A stretch of DNA of 8,134 nucleotides from Clostridiales bacterium. Lineage in GTDB: Bacteria > Bacillota > Clostridia > Lachnospirales > WQUN01. Of the stretch, positions 1 to 7,562 are shown piece by piece. How positions within the stretch are numbered: the stretch's first letter is position 1; each line of letters starts with the position of its first letter. Under the pieces are notes generated by a model that saw only the letters and a list, made by a program, of their open reading frames with translations, was not told the origin of the DNA and did not search any database. The position numbers and the translations under genes were made by a program. The DNA lies in the NCBI GenBank assembly GCA_031269415.1, contig JAISZF010000202.1, forward strand, positions 1 through 8,134, given 5' to 3'.

Positions 1-1361
1 ATCGTACCCTCCGGGTTTGTTCCCGTCATTACGCGGTGCTGTTTCGCGGATCCCGCCGCGTTAAAGAACCAATCGGAAGGGTATACGTCAATAAATTGGC
101 CGTCGGCGTTCTCGTTGTAATAATCGCAGGCTTGTGTAACAAGCGCCGCGAGCTGCGCGCGGTTTATCGGACTGTTCGGAGCGAATTCGGTTTCTGTAAC
201 CCCGGAGATAATCCCTCTGGCCGCCAGTGACAATATAGCCTTGCGGCTGGACTCCGGCAGAGAATTCAAATCGGTAAACGCGGGTTTATTGGATAGGACC
301 GTATAAGTGCCGCTTCCGTTGATCCGGGCGTCCAGCGTCTTATTTATGTAATTAACCTGCCCGCCGTAGTTTACGCCGCCGCTGTCAAAAATCGTGTCGT
401 AAGCGTCCGCGTACGGCATAGACAGGATTACGGGGTATGTGGGTTTATCGTTGAAAATAACTTCCACCGAGTTGTTCTTCAGCGCGGTTTTGAAAACGAT
501 TGGCGCGGCGTAGGCGTTTCTATTTATAAACTCCGCGGATATGGTCAGATGATATTCCGGCGTGTCGATTCGGATCCGATCGGCCTTAGCGGCCGAGACC
601 GAGGGATCGATGACGATCGCGCACTCATCTGCGGCGTCCGTATTGAATACATACGTGGTTCGCAGTTCCCGCGCCAGCGGAACCTCAGCTTCGTTCAACG
701 CCGATTCAACAGCCTCTTTGGCCTTTTCCGCGTCTTTTTCCACTGTCGCGGCCGTAAGCCGACTGATTGAAACAATATCGCTTTGCGCCTTCCTGGAGGA
801 AGCCCTGGCGATGGCTTCTTCCGAATATTGGGCCAGCGCCTCCGCGGCTTTGGGATCCATGCCGCCGGCGAATCCGTCTATCGCGGTTTTAACCGCGTAC
901 ACGGCGGTTGGCGTGTCGTTTATGTAGTCCAGAAGATTGAGCGGCAGAGAAGGTTCGTCATTGTTTTCATTAGCGAATTCAGGGGGCGGCATCGTGGCTG
1001 CGGCGGGAGCGTCATCGGAAGGATTATCCGGAACCGAACTTTTAATGGCGGGAGGCGATGTTGTAACGGTTTCGCTTGGCGGAATTGTAATAGCCGGCGG
1101 CGTGATTGCTGGTGTAACCGTAGGCATGACTGTCGGCGCGGGAGATGGATCAGGCGGTATAATTGTCGGATAAAAGGTTGTCGGATACCACCACCAGTGT
1201 GTACTGCCGCCCTCCGTTGCCGGGCCGGCTGACTCCTCGGTTCTTTCGGCCGCGTAACTGTCAGTGGCGCACAAGATCTCTAATACCAGTATTGGAATAC
1301 ACATCAATACAATCAGGATGTTGATTTCCGTGAAAACGGATTTCTTCTTAAGTGATTTCAT
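1..1361 (-). CDS. Secreted S-layer-homology (SLH) domain protein, partial (C-terminus beyond left edge)
   Basis: I translated the minus strand by hand from the ATG at 1361-1359. It stays open for 453 codons to the left edge, so the stop lies outside the window. GGGAGG sits 7 bases upstream. The N-terminus has lysines at 2 and 5-7, a hydrophobic stretch at about 15-31 and a likely AxA-type cleavage near SYAA (35-38), so it should be exported. Next come a Trp triplet (56-58) and a Pro/Thr-rich linker (about 59-110) typical of wall-spanning spacers. An Ala/Glu/Lys-rich helical part follows (about 150-235), then a beta-rich part of unknown function (about 260-355). An SLH repeat starts at FTDL (362) with the usual ARGIISG and FAPNSPINRAQLA signatures. 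A second starts at FIDV (423), continues through DWFF and is cut off. SLH repeats anchor proteins to pyruvylated secondary wall polymer. The substrate or role of the body is unknown. It is divergent from the transporter operon and probably unrelated to it. Confidence 0.9.
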   Translation of the reverse strand, partial: MKSLKKKSVFTEINILIVLMCIPILVLEILCATDSYAAERTEESAGPATEGGSTHWWWYPTTFYPTIIPPDPSPAPTVMPTVTPAITPPAITIPPSETVTTSPPAIKSSVPDNPSDDAPAAATMPPPEFANENNDEPSLPLNLLDYINDTPTAVYAVKTAIDGFAGGMDPKAAEALAQYSEEAIARASSRKAQSDIVSISRLTAATVEKDAEKAKEAVESALNEAEVPLARELRTTYVFNTDAADECAIVIDPSVSAAKADRIRIDTPEYHLTISAEFINRNAYAAPIVFKTALKNNSVEVIFNDKPTYPVILSMPYADAYDTIFDSGGVNYGGQVNYINKTLDARINGSGTYTVLSNKPAFTDLNSLPESSRKAILSLAARGIISGVTETEFAPNSPINRAQLAALVTQACDYYNENADGQFIDVYPSDWFFNAAGSAKQHRVMTGTNPEGT

Positions 1362-1388
1362 AATCGTCCCTCCCTCATCTTATAATAA

Positions 1389-1417
1389 ATACTACGTTTA
1401 AATGCAGAAATTGTCAA
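1389..1417 (-). promoter_or_regulatory. Sigma-A-type promoter for the SLH protein gene
   Basis: On the minus strand a perfect TTGACA (1417-1412) is followed after 17 bases by TAGTAT (1394-1389), which matches TATAAT at four of six positions. Transcription would start near 1382, about 20 bases before the start codon at 1361. Only one gene lies downstream on this strand within the window. This is a sequence match only. Confidence 0.6.
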
Positions 1418-1449
1418 TAGCGTCATGATACAAGGATTTATGTTTCCGG

Positions 1450-1478
1450 TTGTTTTTTTTAAGGCCAGGTTGTATAAT
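1450..1478 (+). promoter_or_regulatory. Sigma-A-type promoter for the transporter operon
   Basis: TTGTTT (1450-1455) and a perfect TATAAT (1473-1478) are separated by 17 bases, with TG directly before the -10. Transcription would start near 1485, giving a leader of about 30 bases before the TTG start at 1515. It is the only good promoter I see upstream of the six-gene plus-strand set. The imperfect -35 would fit a promoter open to regulation. Confidence 0.65.
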
Positions 1479-1514
1479 CAGTATGATATATATTGGAATT
1501 AAGGAGGTATATTG

Positions 1515-2438
1515 TTGAGCAAGGTATCGATAACCCCGTACGGCGACGCGCGGTGGGGCAACTGCGTTAAAATGACAAACGGCATTATCGAGCTTCTGGT
1601 GACAGTGGACTTTGGCCCGCGCGTAATACATCTGGCGCGGGTTGGCAAGGAAAACATGATGTATCAGGATTTCAGCCGAGGCACACTGGGCGAGAAGCAG
1701 AAAGAATACGACGATCATCTGAAGCTGTGCGGCGGTCATCGTCTGTGGATTTCACCTGAGATTCTGCCGAGATGCTACTACCCCGACAGCGCGCCCGTGG
1801 AGTGGGGCGCCGACGGCAATACGGCCGGGTTTACCGCTCCTGTCGAAACATTCAACAACATACAGAAAATCATTGAAATCACCATGGTAGAGGACGAACC
1901 AGCCGTACAGCTCGAACACATTATCAAAAACAGAGGCGCTTGGGACATTGAGTTCGCCCATTGGTGCATAACCATGCTGGATAAAGGCGGGAAAGAGATC
2001 ATCCCAATGCCCAAGCGGCAGACCGGATTTCTGGCGAACCGCAATATCTCGCTGTGGGATTACAGCGAGATGAACGATTCCCGCGTTTACTGGGGAAAAG
2101 AATTCATCACGCTGACCCAGGACACCGGCAAGGCCAATCCCTTCAAATTGGGGCTTAACAATGAGGACGGATGGGCGGCGTATTTTAATAAGGGCCAGGT
2201 ATTCGTCAAGTATTTCGATCCTGTGATCGACGGCTACTATCCCGACAACGGTTGCACATTTGAGAGTTATACCAACAATGTTATGCTTGAGTGCGAGACC
2301 TTAAGCGAGTTCGTTCATCTCGAACCCGGCGAGGAATCCAGTTTTACAGAGGAATGGGAGCTTTACGACGCTGACAGGGTTCCTTCCAATGATGAGAAGG
2401 AGATTGCGGACATCATTAACCAACATGTCTCAGCATGA
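1515..2438 (+). CDS. DUF4380-like protein, galactose-mutarotase-type fold
   Basis: A 307-residue soluble protein with no signal peptide or membrane segment, so probably cytoplasmic. Two TTG codons can start it, at 1512 and 1515. The ribosome binding site AAGGAGG (1501-1507) is 4 bases from the first and 7 from the second, so I choose 1515. DFGPRV (32-37) followed by CGGHRLWISPE (72-82) is the pattern I associate with DUF4380 proteins. These have a beta-sandwich related to aldose 1-epimerases and often sit in carbohydrate-use loci. The conserved His, Arg and Glu in this motif are candidate sugar contacts, but no catalytic activity is established for the family as far as I know. The rest alternates beta strands rich in Trp, Tyr and Asp. 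It is first in the operon and overlaps the next gene by 14 bases. A sugar-binding or anomer-converting role linked to the imported substrate is inferred. The assignment rests on recognised motifs, without a search. Confidence 0.8.
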   Translation: MSKVSITPYGDARWGNCVKMTNGIIELLVTVDFGPRVIHLARVGKENMMYQDFSRGTLGEKQKEYDDHLKLCGGHRLWISPEILPRCYYPDSAPVEWGADGNTAGFTAPVETFNNIQKIIEITMVEDEPAVQLEHIIKNRGAWDIEFAHWCITMLDKGGKEIIPMPKRQTGFLANRNISLWDYSEMNDSRVYWGKEFITLTQDTGKANPFKLGLNNEDGWAAYFNKGQVFVKYFDPVIDGYYPDNGCTFESYTNNVMLECETLSEFVHLEPGEESSFTEEWELYDADRVPSNDEKEIADIINQHVSA

Positions 2439-2649
2439 CGCCCATACAGATTTTTATACGGCTTTAGGCCGCGCGCTAAGCCAGGCGCGCGAAAGCAGAG
2501 GCTATACGCAGGCTCAGTTCGCGCGGGCGTTAGGTATAGCGCAGTCCACATACGGCGGATATGAGGCCGCGCTGCGCAAAATACCCGTTCACGTGCTTAA
2601 ACAGGCGGCGGACAAACTGAACGTCAGTGTGGACGGCCTGCTGAAATAA
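2425..2649 (+). CDS. Small XRE-family helix-turn-helix transcriptional regulator
   Basis: A 74-residue protein that is almost all DNA-binding domain. After a short polar tail comes a Cro/CI-type helix-turn-helix: helix 1 about 10-23, TQAQFARALG (28-37) as helix 2, IAQSTYGGYEA (38-48) as the recognition region, and a closing KQAADKLNVSVDGLL. The ATG at 2425 is preferred because it lies just before the domain. Methionines at 2389 and 2392 would add a basic tail read out of frame from the preceding gene. No ribosome binding site stands at a normal distance from 2425, since the nearest AAGGAG ends 22 bases away. Translation therefore probably depends on coupling to the preceding gene, which it overlaps by 14 bases. 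With no effector domain visible, it may respond through a partner or only through its own concentration. Autoregulation of the operon is inferred from position. Confidence 0.85.
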   Translation: MSQHDAHTDFYTALGRALSQARESRGYTQAQFARALGIAQSTYGGYEAALRKIPVHVLKQAADKLNVSVDGLLK

Positions 2650-2672
2650 TGACTAATCTGAGGAGGATTACG

Positions 2673-3767
2673 ATGAAGAGTATTTTACCACTGGCAATCG
2701 CGAGCGTAATGTTGCTGTCGGCATGCGCATCCGGCGGAACGTCCGGAGCGGCGTCAAATTCCGGCGGCGAACTGGCGCTGATAACAGACTTGGGTACCAT
2801 CGACGACAAGTCGTTTAACCAGGGCGCTTGGGAGGGCTTAAAGCAGTACGCCGACGAGAAAAACATCTCGCATAAGTATTATCAGCCAACAGAGCAGAGC
2901 GACGACGCCTATCTCAACGGCATAGACCTCGCGGTTTCAGGAGGCGCGAAGGTGATCGTAACTCCGGGCTATCTGTTTGAGGTTCCGGTTTTTATCGCGC
3001 AGGATCGCTATCCCGACGTAAAATTCATATTAGTGGACGGCAACCCTCACGACGCGAATAACAACTATAGTACCGCCTCCAATTCCGTCGGAGTTACATA
3101 CGCGGAGGAACAGGCGGGCTTTCTGGCGGGCTACGCGGCTGTTAAAGACGGGATGACAAAACTGGGCTTCATGGGCGGCATGGCCGTGCCGGCGGTTATC
3201 CGTTACGGCTACGGGTTTGTTCAGGGCGCCGATTACGCGGGCAAGGAAATGGGTCTGGGCGACGGCGCGGTAACAGTCAATTATCACTATACCGGCGGGT
3301 TTGCCGCCACGCCGGAAGCGAAGGCCATGGCCGCTTCCTGGTACAATGACGGCATAGAGGTTATCTTCGCGTGCGGCGGCGCGGTAGGCAACTCCGTAAT
3401 GGCAGCGGCGGAGGAAGAGAATAAAAAGGTTATCGGTGTGGACGTGGATCAGAGCGGCGAGTCCGCGACGGTTATCACTTCGGCTATTAAGGGTCTGCGA
3501 GTGTCCGTTTATGACTGTATCAGGGATTTCTATGACGGCAAATTCCCGGGCGGCCAGAGTTTGATATTTTCCGCTAAGAATCAAGGCGTCGGCCTTGCTA
3601 TGGACACAGCCAAGTTTACACAATTCACCCAAGCGGATTACGAGGCCGTTTACGCTCAGTTAGCCTCCGATTCCATCACTATCGTGGGCAACGTGGACGC
3701 TTCCAGCACTCCGGTTGAATTGGGCGGGCTGCCCGTAACCGCAGCGACAGTAACCGAGATTAATTAA
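2673..3767 (+). CDS. BMP/PnrA-family substrate-binding lipoprotein of a nucleoside-type ABC transporter
   Basis: A 364-residue lipoprotein that captures substrate outside the membrane and delivers it to the permeases encoded downstream. The start at 2673 follows AGGAGG (2661-2666) with 6 bases between. An in-frame ATG at 2649 lacks a ribosome binding site. The signal peptide ends in a lipobox, LLSAC, so Cys18 becomes the lipidated first residue. A Gly/Ser/Ala linker follows. Family signatures are GTIDDKSFNQGAWEG (41-55), a GVTYAEEQAGFLAGY stretch in the middle, GGMAVPAVIRYGYGF after residue 168, and GVDVDQ (255-260). Characterised relatives include Treponema PnrA, a purine nucleoside binder, and Bacillus NupN (YufN). 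The GVDxDQ aspartates belong to the region that contacts ribose in PnrA. Length is normal for the family. A nucleoside substrate is likely by homology, but the exact one cannot be read from sequence. Some relatives in the wider BMP family bind other ligands. Confidence 0.93.
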   Translation: MKSILPLAIASVMLLSACASGGTSGAASNSGGELALITDLGTIDDKSFNQGAWEGLKQYADEKNISHKYYQPTEQSDDAYLNGIDLAVSGGAKVIVTPGYLFEVPVFIAQDRYPDVKFILVDGNPHDANNNYSTASNSVGVTYAEEQAGFLAGYAAVKDGMTKLGFMGGMAVPAVIRYGYGFVQGADYAGKEMGLGDGAVTVNYHYTGGFAATPEAKAMAASWYNDGIEVIFACGGAVGNSVMAAAEEENKKVIGVDVDQSGESATVITSAIKGLRVSVYDCIRDFYDGKFPGGQSLIFSAKNQGVGLAMDTAKFTQFTQADYEAVYAQLASDSITIVGNVDASSTPVELGGLPVTAATVTEIN

Positions 3768-3776
3768 CTCGACATT

Positions 3777-3818
3777 ATCGGGCATTTGCCGCGGCTGTAC
3801 GCAAATGCCCGATTTTAT
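3777..3818 (+). terminator. Intercistronic hairpin with T-run between lipoprotein and ATPase genes
   Basis: The arms ATCGGGCATTTGC (3777-3789) and GCAAATGCCCGAT (3801-3813) are perfectly complementary over 13 base pairs around an 11-base loop. They are followed by TTTTAT when the last arm base is counted. This has the form of a weak intrinsic terminator with a short T tract. Placed 9 bases after the lipoprotein stop and before the ATPase ribosome binding site, it probably lowers readthrough or protects the upstream mRNA from 3' decay. Either would make more binding protein than ATPase and permease, a common need in such transporters. Confidence 0.75.
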
Positions 3819-3842
3819 ACCCAATGGTGTAAGGAGGCGTGC

Positions 3843-5372
3843 ATGGACGACTATATTATTGAGATGCGCGGCATAACAAAGAAATTTCCCGGCATTATCG
3901 CGAATGACGAAATAAACCTCCAATTGAAAAGGGGCGAAATCCACGCGCTGCTGGGCGAGAACGGGGCCGGTAAATCCACCCTGATGAGCGTGCTGTTCGG
4001 GCTTTATCAACCGGAGGCCGGCGAAATACTTAAAAATGGGAAAACAGTACGAATAAGCGGGCCGAACGACGCTACGCGCCTGGGCATAGGCATGGTGCAT
4101 CAGCACTTCAAACTGGTTCACAACTTCACGGTTCTGGAGAACATCATACTGGGCGTGGAAACCGTAAAGAACGGCTTGCTGAGCATGGCCGGCGCGCGAA
4201 ACCAGGTAATGGATATTTCCCGTAAATACGGCCTAGACATAAACCCCGACGCGTATATTCAGGATATTACCGTGGGTATGCAGCAAAAAACAGAGATATT
4301 GAAGATGCTCTACCGGGAGAACGAGATACTTATATTCGACGAGCCTACAGCCGTACTGACCCCGCAGGAGATCGACGATTTGATGAAGATAATGCGAGGG
4401 TTGGCCGCGGAAGGCAAATCCATCCTGTTTATAACCCACAAGCTGAACGAAATAAAGGCTGTCGCCGACCGCTGTACCGTGCTGCGCAAGGGCAAGTATA
4501 TCGGGATGGTAGACGTCGCCCCGACGACCAAGGAAGAGCTCTCCGAGATGATGGTGGGCCGGAAAGTCAGCCTGAATGTGGATAAACCGGAGCGTGAGCC
4601 CGGAAAAACAGTGCTGGACGTAAAGGGTTTAATCGTCAAAAACAAAGCGACTGGGAAGAATTCTGTGGACGACGTAACCTTCCAGGTACGGGAAGGCGAA
4701 ATCGTTTGTGTCGCCGGGATCGACGGAAACGGCCAAAGTGATCTGATATACGCCTTGACAGGCTTGATTCGATTGGACGCCGGAAGCGCGCTGATAGGCG
4801 GCACAGACATAACGAACGCCTCCGTACGGAAGCGCGGTCTGGCGGGAATGGCGCATATTCCCGAAGACAGGCACAAGCACGGCCTGGTTCTGGATTATCC
4901 GCTGGCGTACAACCTAGTTTTGCAGCGTTATTTTGAACCGAAATTCCAGCACGGCGGCTTTCTGCGATACAATGAAATTTACAGCTACTCCAAAACGCTG
5001 ATAGACCGCTTCGATATCCGCAGCGGTCAGGGCGTGAATACGATAGCGCGCAGCATGTCCGGAGGCAATCAGCAGAAAGTGATCATCGCCCGTGAGATAG
5101 ACAGAGCCCCCAAACTGCTGATAGCGGTTCAGCCGACGCGCGGCTTGGACGTTGGAGCTATCGAATACATACATAGCCAGCTCATTGCGGAAAGGGGCAA
5201 AGGAACAGGTATTTTACTGGTATCACTCGAATTGGATGAGGTGCTGAGTGTCAGCGACCGTATTTTGGTTATCTATGAAGGCCAATTAGTCGCCGAGCTT
5301 AACCCGAACGAGGTTTCCTACCAGGAGATTGGCCTGTACATGTCAGGCTCGAAAAGGAGGGCCGCAGGGTGA
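3843..5372 (+). CDS. Nucleoside-type ABC transporter, double-domain ATPase (RbsA/YufO type)
   Basis: A 509-residue cytoplasmic ATPase with two fused nucleotide-binding domains that powers import through the two downstream permeases. The ATG at 3843 follows AAGGAGG (3831-3837) with 5 bases between. Domain 1 has Walker A GENGAGKST (38-46), Q-loop Gln87, a variant signature ITVGMQQK (142-149) in place of LSGGQ, Walker B LIFDEP (163-168) and H-loop His199. Domain 2 has a degenerate Walker A, GIDGNGQSD (292-300), a canonical signature MSGGNQQK (405-412) and LLIAVQPTRGLDVGA (425-439), where Gln430 stands in the usual catalytic Glu position. This asymmetry, one good and one degenerate site, is normal for the sugar/nucleoside CUT2-like ATPases and is not damage. 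The nearest characterised match by organisation is Bacillus NupO (YufO). Its stop overlaps the next start by 4 bases, which suggests coupled translation. Confidence 0.95.
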   Translation: MDDYIIEMRGITKKFPGIIANDEINLQLKRGEIHALLGENGAGKSTLMSVLFGLYQPEAGEILKNGKTVRISGPNDATRLGIGMVHQHFKLVHNFTVLENIILGVETVKNGLLSMAGARNQVMDISRKYGLDINPDAYIQDITVGMQQKTEILKMLYRENEILIFDEPTAVLTPQEIDDLMKIMRGLAAEGKSILFITHKLNEIKAVADRCTVLRKGKYIGMVDVAPTTKEELSEMMVGRKVSLNVDKPEREPGKTVLDVKGLIVKNKATGKNSVDDVTFQVREGEIVCVAGIDGNGQSDLIYALTGLIRLDAGSALIGGTDITNASVRKRGLAGMAHIPEDRHKHGLVLDYPLAYNLVLQRYFEPKFQHGGFLRYNEIYSYSKTLIDRFDIRSGQGVNTIARSMSGGNQQKVIIAREIDRAPKLLIAVQPTRGLDVGAIEYIHSQLIAERGKGTGILLVSLELDEVLSVSDRILVIYEGQLVAELNPNEVSYQEIGLYMSGSKRRAAG

Positions 5373-6466
5373 ACAGCCGTCTGAAACAGATTTTGAGCGT
5401 CAGTAATTCCGCCAGTGTTTTATCATCTCTAATGGCTATCGTCGTCGGGTTGGCGGCAGGGTTCTTAGTCCTTCTGGTCAGTAACCCGTCTCAGGCTTTG
5501 GGCGCGTTCGGAACCATTCTGTCCGGTGGGCTGAGCGACAGAAAGAATATGGGGCAGGTGCTTTACACCGCCACGCCGATACTTATGACGGGGCTTTCCG
5601 TGGGTTTCGCGAGCCGGACGGGGCTGTTTAATATCGGCGCGTCGGGCCAGTTTATCGCGGGCGCCTATTGCGCCGTTCTGGTTGGCGTAAAGTGTACCTT
5701 CCTGCCCGGCCCGCTCCTCTGTCTGGCGGCGCTTATCGCGGCTTTTATCGCCGGGGCGATCTGGGGCAGCGTGCCGGGGATCCTCAAGGCTTACCGCAAT
5801 GTCAATGAAGTTATTTCCTGCATTATGATGAATTACATAGGTACGTATCTGGTAAACTTCCTAATTGTGCGGACAGTCTTCGATTCGCTGAAGAATCAGT
5901 CCACCCGTGTGGCGGACAACGCCAATATGCCCAAACTGGGCCTCGATCTGCTGTTCCGCGAGGGCAATAACGTCTCCAGCGCTAACAGCGGCATCCTGCT
6001 GGCGATCATTATGGCTGTGGCTATATATATAATATTAGAAAAAACTCAATTCGGGTTCGAGCTGAAAGCCTGCGGCTTTAATAAAGACGCCGCGCGCTAC
6101 GCGGGCGTCAGCGAGAAACGTAGCGTTATACTCTCCATGGTAATAGCCGGGGCAATGGCCGGCTTGGGCGGCGCGCTGCTGTATTTGGCCGGTTCGGGCA
6201 AGGGCATAGACGTGCTGGACGTGCTGCCCGTGGAAGGGTTTAATGGCATACCTGTCGCCCTGCTGGCGCTCAATAATCCCATAGGCGTTATTTTCGCGGC
6301 CTTGTTTATAGCGTATTTGAACGTGGGCGGGTTCTCCATGCAGTTATTCAATTTTCCCCCACAGGTTATAGAGATTATAATATCGATCATAATCTATTTC
6401 AGCGCGTTCGCGTTGGTATTAAAGGGCGTCATCATGTCGATTCACGGAAGGGGCGCCGTTAAATGA
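5369..6466 (+). CDS. Nucleoside-type ABC transporter permease 1 (YufP/NupP type)
   Basis: A 365-residue integral membrane protein forming half of the transport channel. It starts with GTG at 5369 inside the ATPase stop (GTGA overlap). AGGAGG (5355-5360) lies 8 bases upstream. By eye there are about eight to ten hydrophobic segments, the first near residues 17-40. The family signature LFNIGASGQF (86-95) marks the BPD_transp_2 permeases. The cytoplasmic loop ELKACGFNKDAARYAG (231-246) followed by a membrane segment rich in Gly and Ala is the ATPase-contact region. The longer N-terminus and the large loop between about 165 and 205 distinguish this subunit from the second permease, as in other paired systems. 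The stop overlaps the next start as ATGA. The substrate is shared with the lipoprotein and is probably a nucleoside. Confidence 0.93.
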   Translation: MNSRLKQILSVSNSASVLSSLMAIVVGLAAGFLVLLVSNPSQALGAFGTILSGGLSDRKNMGQVLYTATPILMTGLSVGFASRTGLFNIGASGQFIAGAYCAVLVGVKCTFLPGPLLCLAALIAAFIAGAIWGSVPGILKAYRNVNEVISCIMMNYIGTYLVNFLIVRTVFDSLKNQSTRVADNANMPKLGLDLLFREGNNVSSANSGILLAIIMAVAIYIILEKTQFGFELKACGFNKDAARYAGVSEKRSVILSMVIAGAMAGLGGALLYLAGSGKGIDVLDVLPVEGFNGIPVALLALNNPIGVIFAALFIAYLNVGGFSMQLFNFPPQVIEIIISIIIYFSAFALVLKGVIMSIHGRGAVK

Positions 6467-7416
6467 GCGTTATTTACTTTCTGGTTCAGCAAACCATGAC
6501 GTTTTCCATCCCATTGTTAATCGTCGCGCTGGGCGGCATGTTCTCGGAGCGCGGCGGCATCGTCAACATCGCGCTGGAAGGCATAATGGTTATCGGCGCG
6601 TTCGCTGGCATACTGTTTATACATCTGTTTCAGGGCGCTATACCCGGGCAGCCTGTATTAATTATCGCCATCATACTGTCGGCGGCGGCGGGCGGGCTTA
6701 TATCCCTCGCGCACGCTTACGCTTCTATCAATATGAAGGCGGATCAGGTCATAAGCGGCACAGCCATTAACATGTTCGCGGCCGCGTTCGCGATATATGT
6801 CGCGCGCCTTATACGTACAGTTCAACAGATACCGTTCAACAATCAGTTCAGGATAGCGAACGCGCCGGTTCTGGGTTCGATTCCGGTTATCGGCCCATTA
6901 TTGTTTCAAAACGCGTATATCACTACCTATTTGGGCTTCATTATATTGGCCTTGTCCTCAGTGGTACTCTACAAGACGCGCTTCGGCCTGCGGCTCCGGG
7001 CCTGCGGCGAACACCCGCAAGCCGCCGATTCCGTCGGCGTTAACGTATATAAGATGCGCTACGCGGGGGTATTTATCTCCGGGGTACTGGCGGGTATAGG
7101 CGGTTTGGTCTTTGTGGTGCCTACCTCCACGGAATTCAACGCCACGGTTTCGGGTTACGGATTCCTGGCGCTGGCCGTGCTGATCTTCGGGCAGTGGAAG
7201 CCTCGGCGGATATTGTTCGCGGCGTTCTTCTTCGGCCTGCTGAAAGCCATGGCATCGGCGTACTCGGGGATTTCATTCATGCAGAATGTCCCGATTCCAA
7301 GCAATGTGTATAAAATGATGCCATACATAGTCACACTGATAGTGCTGGCGTTCACCTCAAAGAATTCGCAGGCGCCGCGCGCCGAGGGAGTGCCGTATGA
7401 TCAGGGCGGGAGATAA
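6463..7416 (+). CDS. Nucleoside-type ABC transporter permease 2 (YufQ/NupQ type)
   Basis: A 317-residue integral membrane protein, the second half of the channel. The ATG at 6463 overlaps the stop of permease 1 by 4 bases (ATGA). The nearest purine-rich site is GGAAGGGGC inside the end of that gene, so translation is probably coupled. The family signature ERGGIVNIALEGIM begins at Glu29. The coupling loop GLRLRACGEHPQAADSVGVN begins at Gly175 and is followed by the usual Gly/Ala-rich membrane segment. Its length is normal. The C-terminus ends in a short polar tail after the last hydrophobic segment (near 285-300). It is the last gene of the operon. No metabolic enzyme such as a nucleoside phosphorylase follows it within the window. 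Confidence 0.93.
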   Translation: MSVIYFLVQQTMTFSIPLLIVALGGMFSERGGIVNIALEGIMVIGAFAGILFIHLFQGAIPGQPVLIIAIILSAAAGGLISLAHAYASINMKADQVISGTAINMFAAAFAIYVARLIRTVQQIPFNNQFRIANAPVLGSIPVIGPLLFQNAYITTYLGFIILALSSVVLYKTRFGLRLRACGEHPQAADSVGVNVYKMRYAGVFISGVLAGIGGLVFVVPTSTEFNATVSGYGFLALAVLIFGQWKPRRILFAAFFFGLLKAMASAYSGISFMQNVPIPSNVYKMMPYIVTLIVLAFTSKNSQAPRAEGVPYDQGGR

Positions 7417-7514
7417 CGGGAGTCGGGCGCAATGCTTAAAGAGCCTTAAATAGCTTATCTTGATTCTTCAAGCGCGATTAACACAGAGAACATAAACAGG
7501 GCCGGTATGAACGA

Positions 7515-7544
7515 CTAACAAACGCTTACAGAATCTGCTATAAT
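7515..7544 (+). promoter_or_regulatory. Extended -10 promoter upstream of the pseudogene region
   Basis: TGCTATAAT (7536-7544) is a perfect extended -10 element. CTAACA (7515-7520), 18 bases before the TATAAT, matches the -35 consensus at four of six positions. Transcription would begin near 7551, only about a dozen bases before the ATG at 7563 and close to the GAGGTG ribosome binding site (7551-7556). The promoter now appears to serve only gene remnants. Confidence 0.5.
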
Positions 7545-7562
7545 CAGCCTGAGGTGATTGCC

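Noticed and set aside
549..1232. Overlapping plus-strand open frames of 73 to 149 residues
   Set aside because: They are antisense shadows of the SLH gene, lack ribosome binding sites, and read as low-complexity Arg/Gly or Ala/Ser sequence.
1477..1487. ATCA-GTA-TGAT inverted repeat overlapping the operon -10 as an XRE operator
   Set aside because: The half-sites are only four bases, pairing fails just outside them, and such a match is expected by chance in AT-rich promoter DNA.
3030..3632. Minus-strand open frame of 200 codons inside the lipoprotein gene
   Set aside because: It is the shadow of a strongly supported gene and has no recognisable domain.
4263..4289. The first ATPase domain lacks the LSGGQ signature (ITVGMQQK instead), and the second has a degenerate Walker A and Gln for Glu
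   Set aside because: This asymmetric pattern is usual for RbsA/YufO-type double ATPases and does not indicate decay.
6019..6036. AT-rich TATATATATAATATTA run resembling a promoter -10
   Set aside because: It encodes a membrane helix of permease 1 (Ala-Ile-Tyr-Ile-Ile-Leu) and no suitable -35 or downstream gene start goes with it.
7459..7472. Possible terminator hairpin CTTGA-TTCT-TCAAG after the operon
   Set aside because: Only five base pairs and no T tract follow, so I do not call a terminator between 7417 and 7535.
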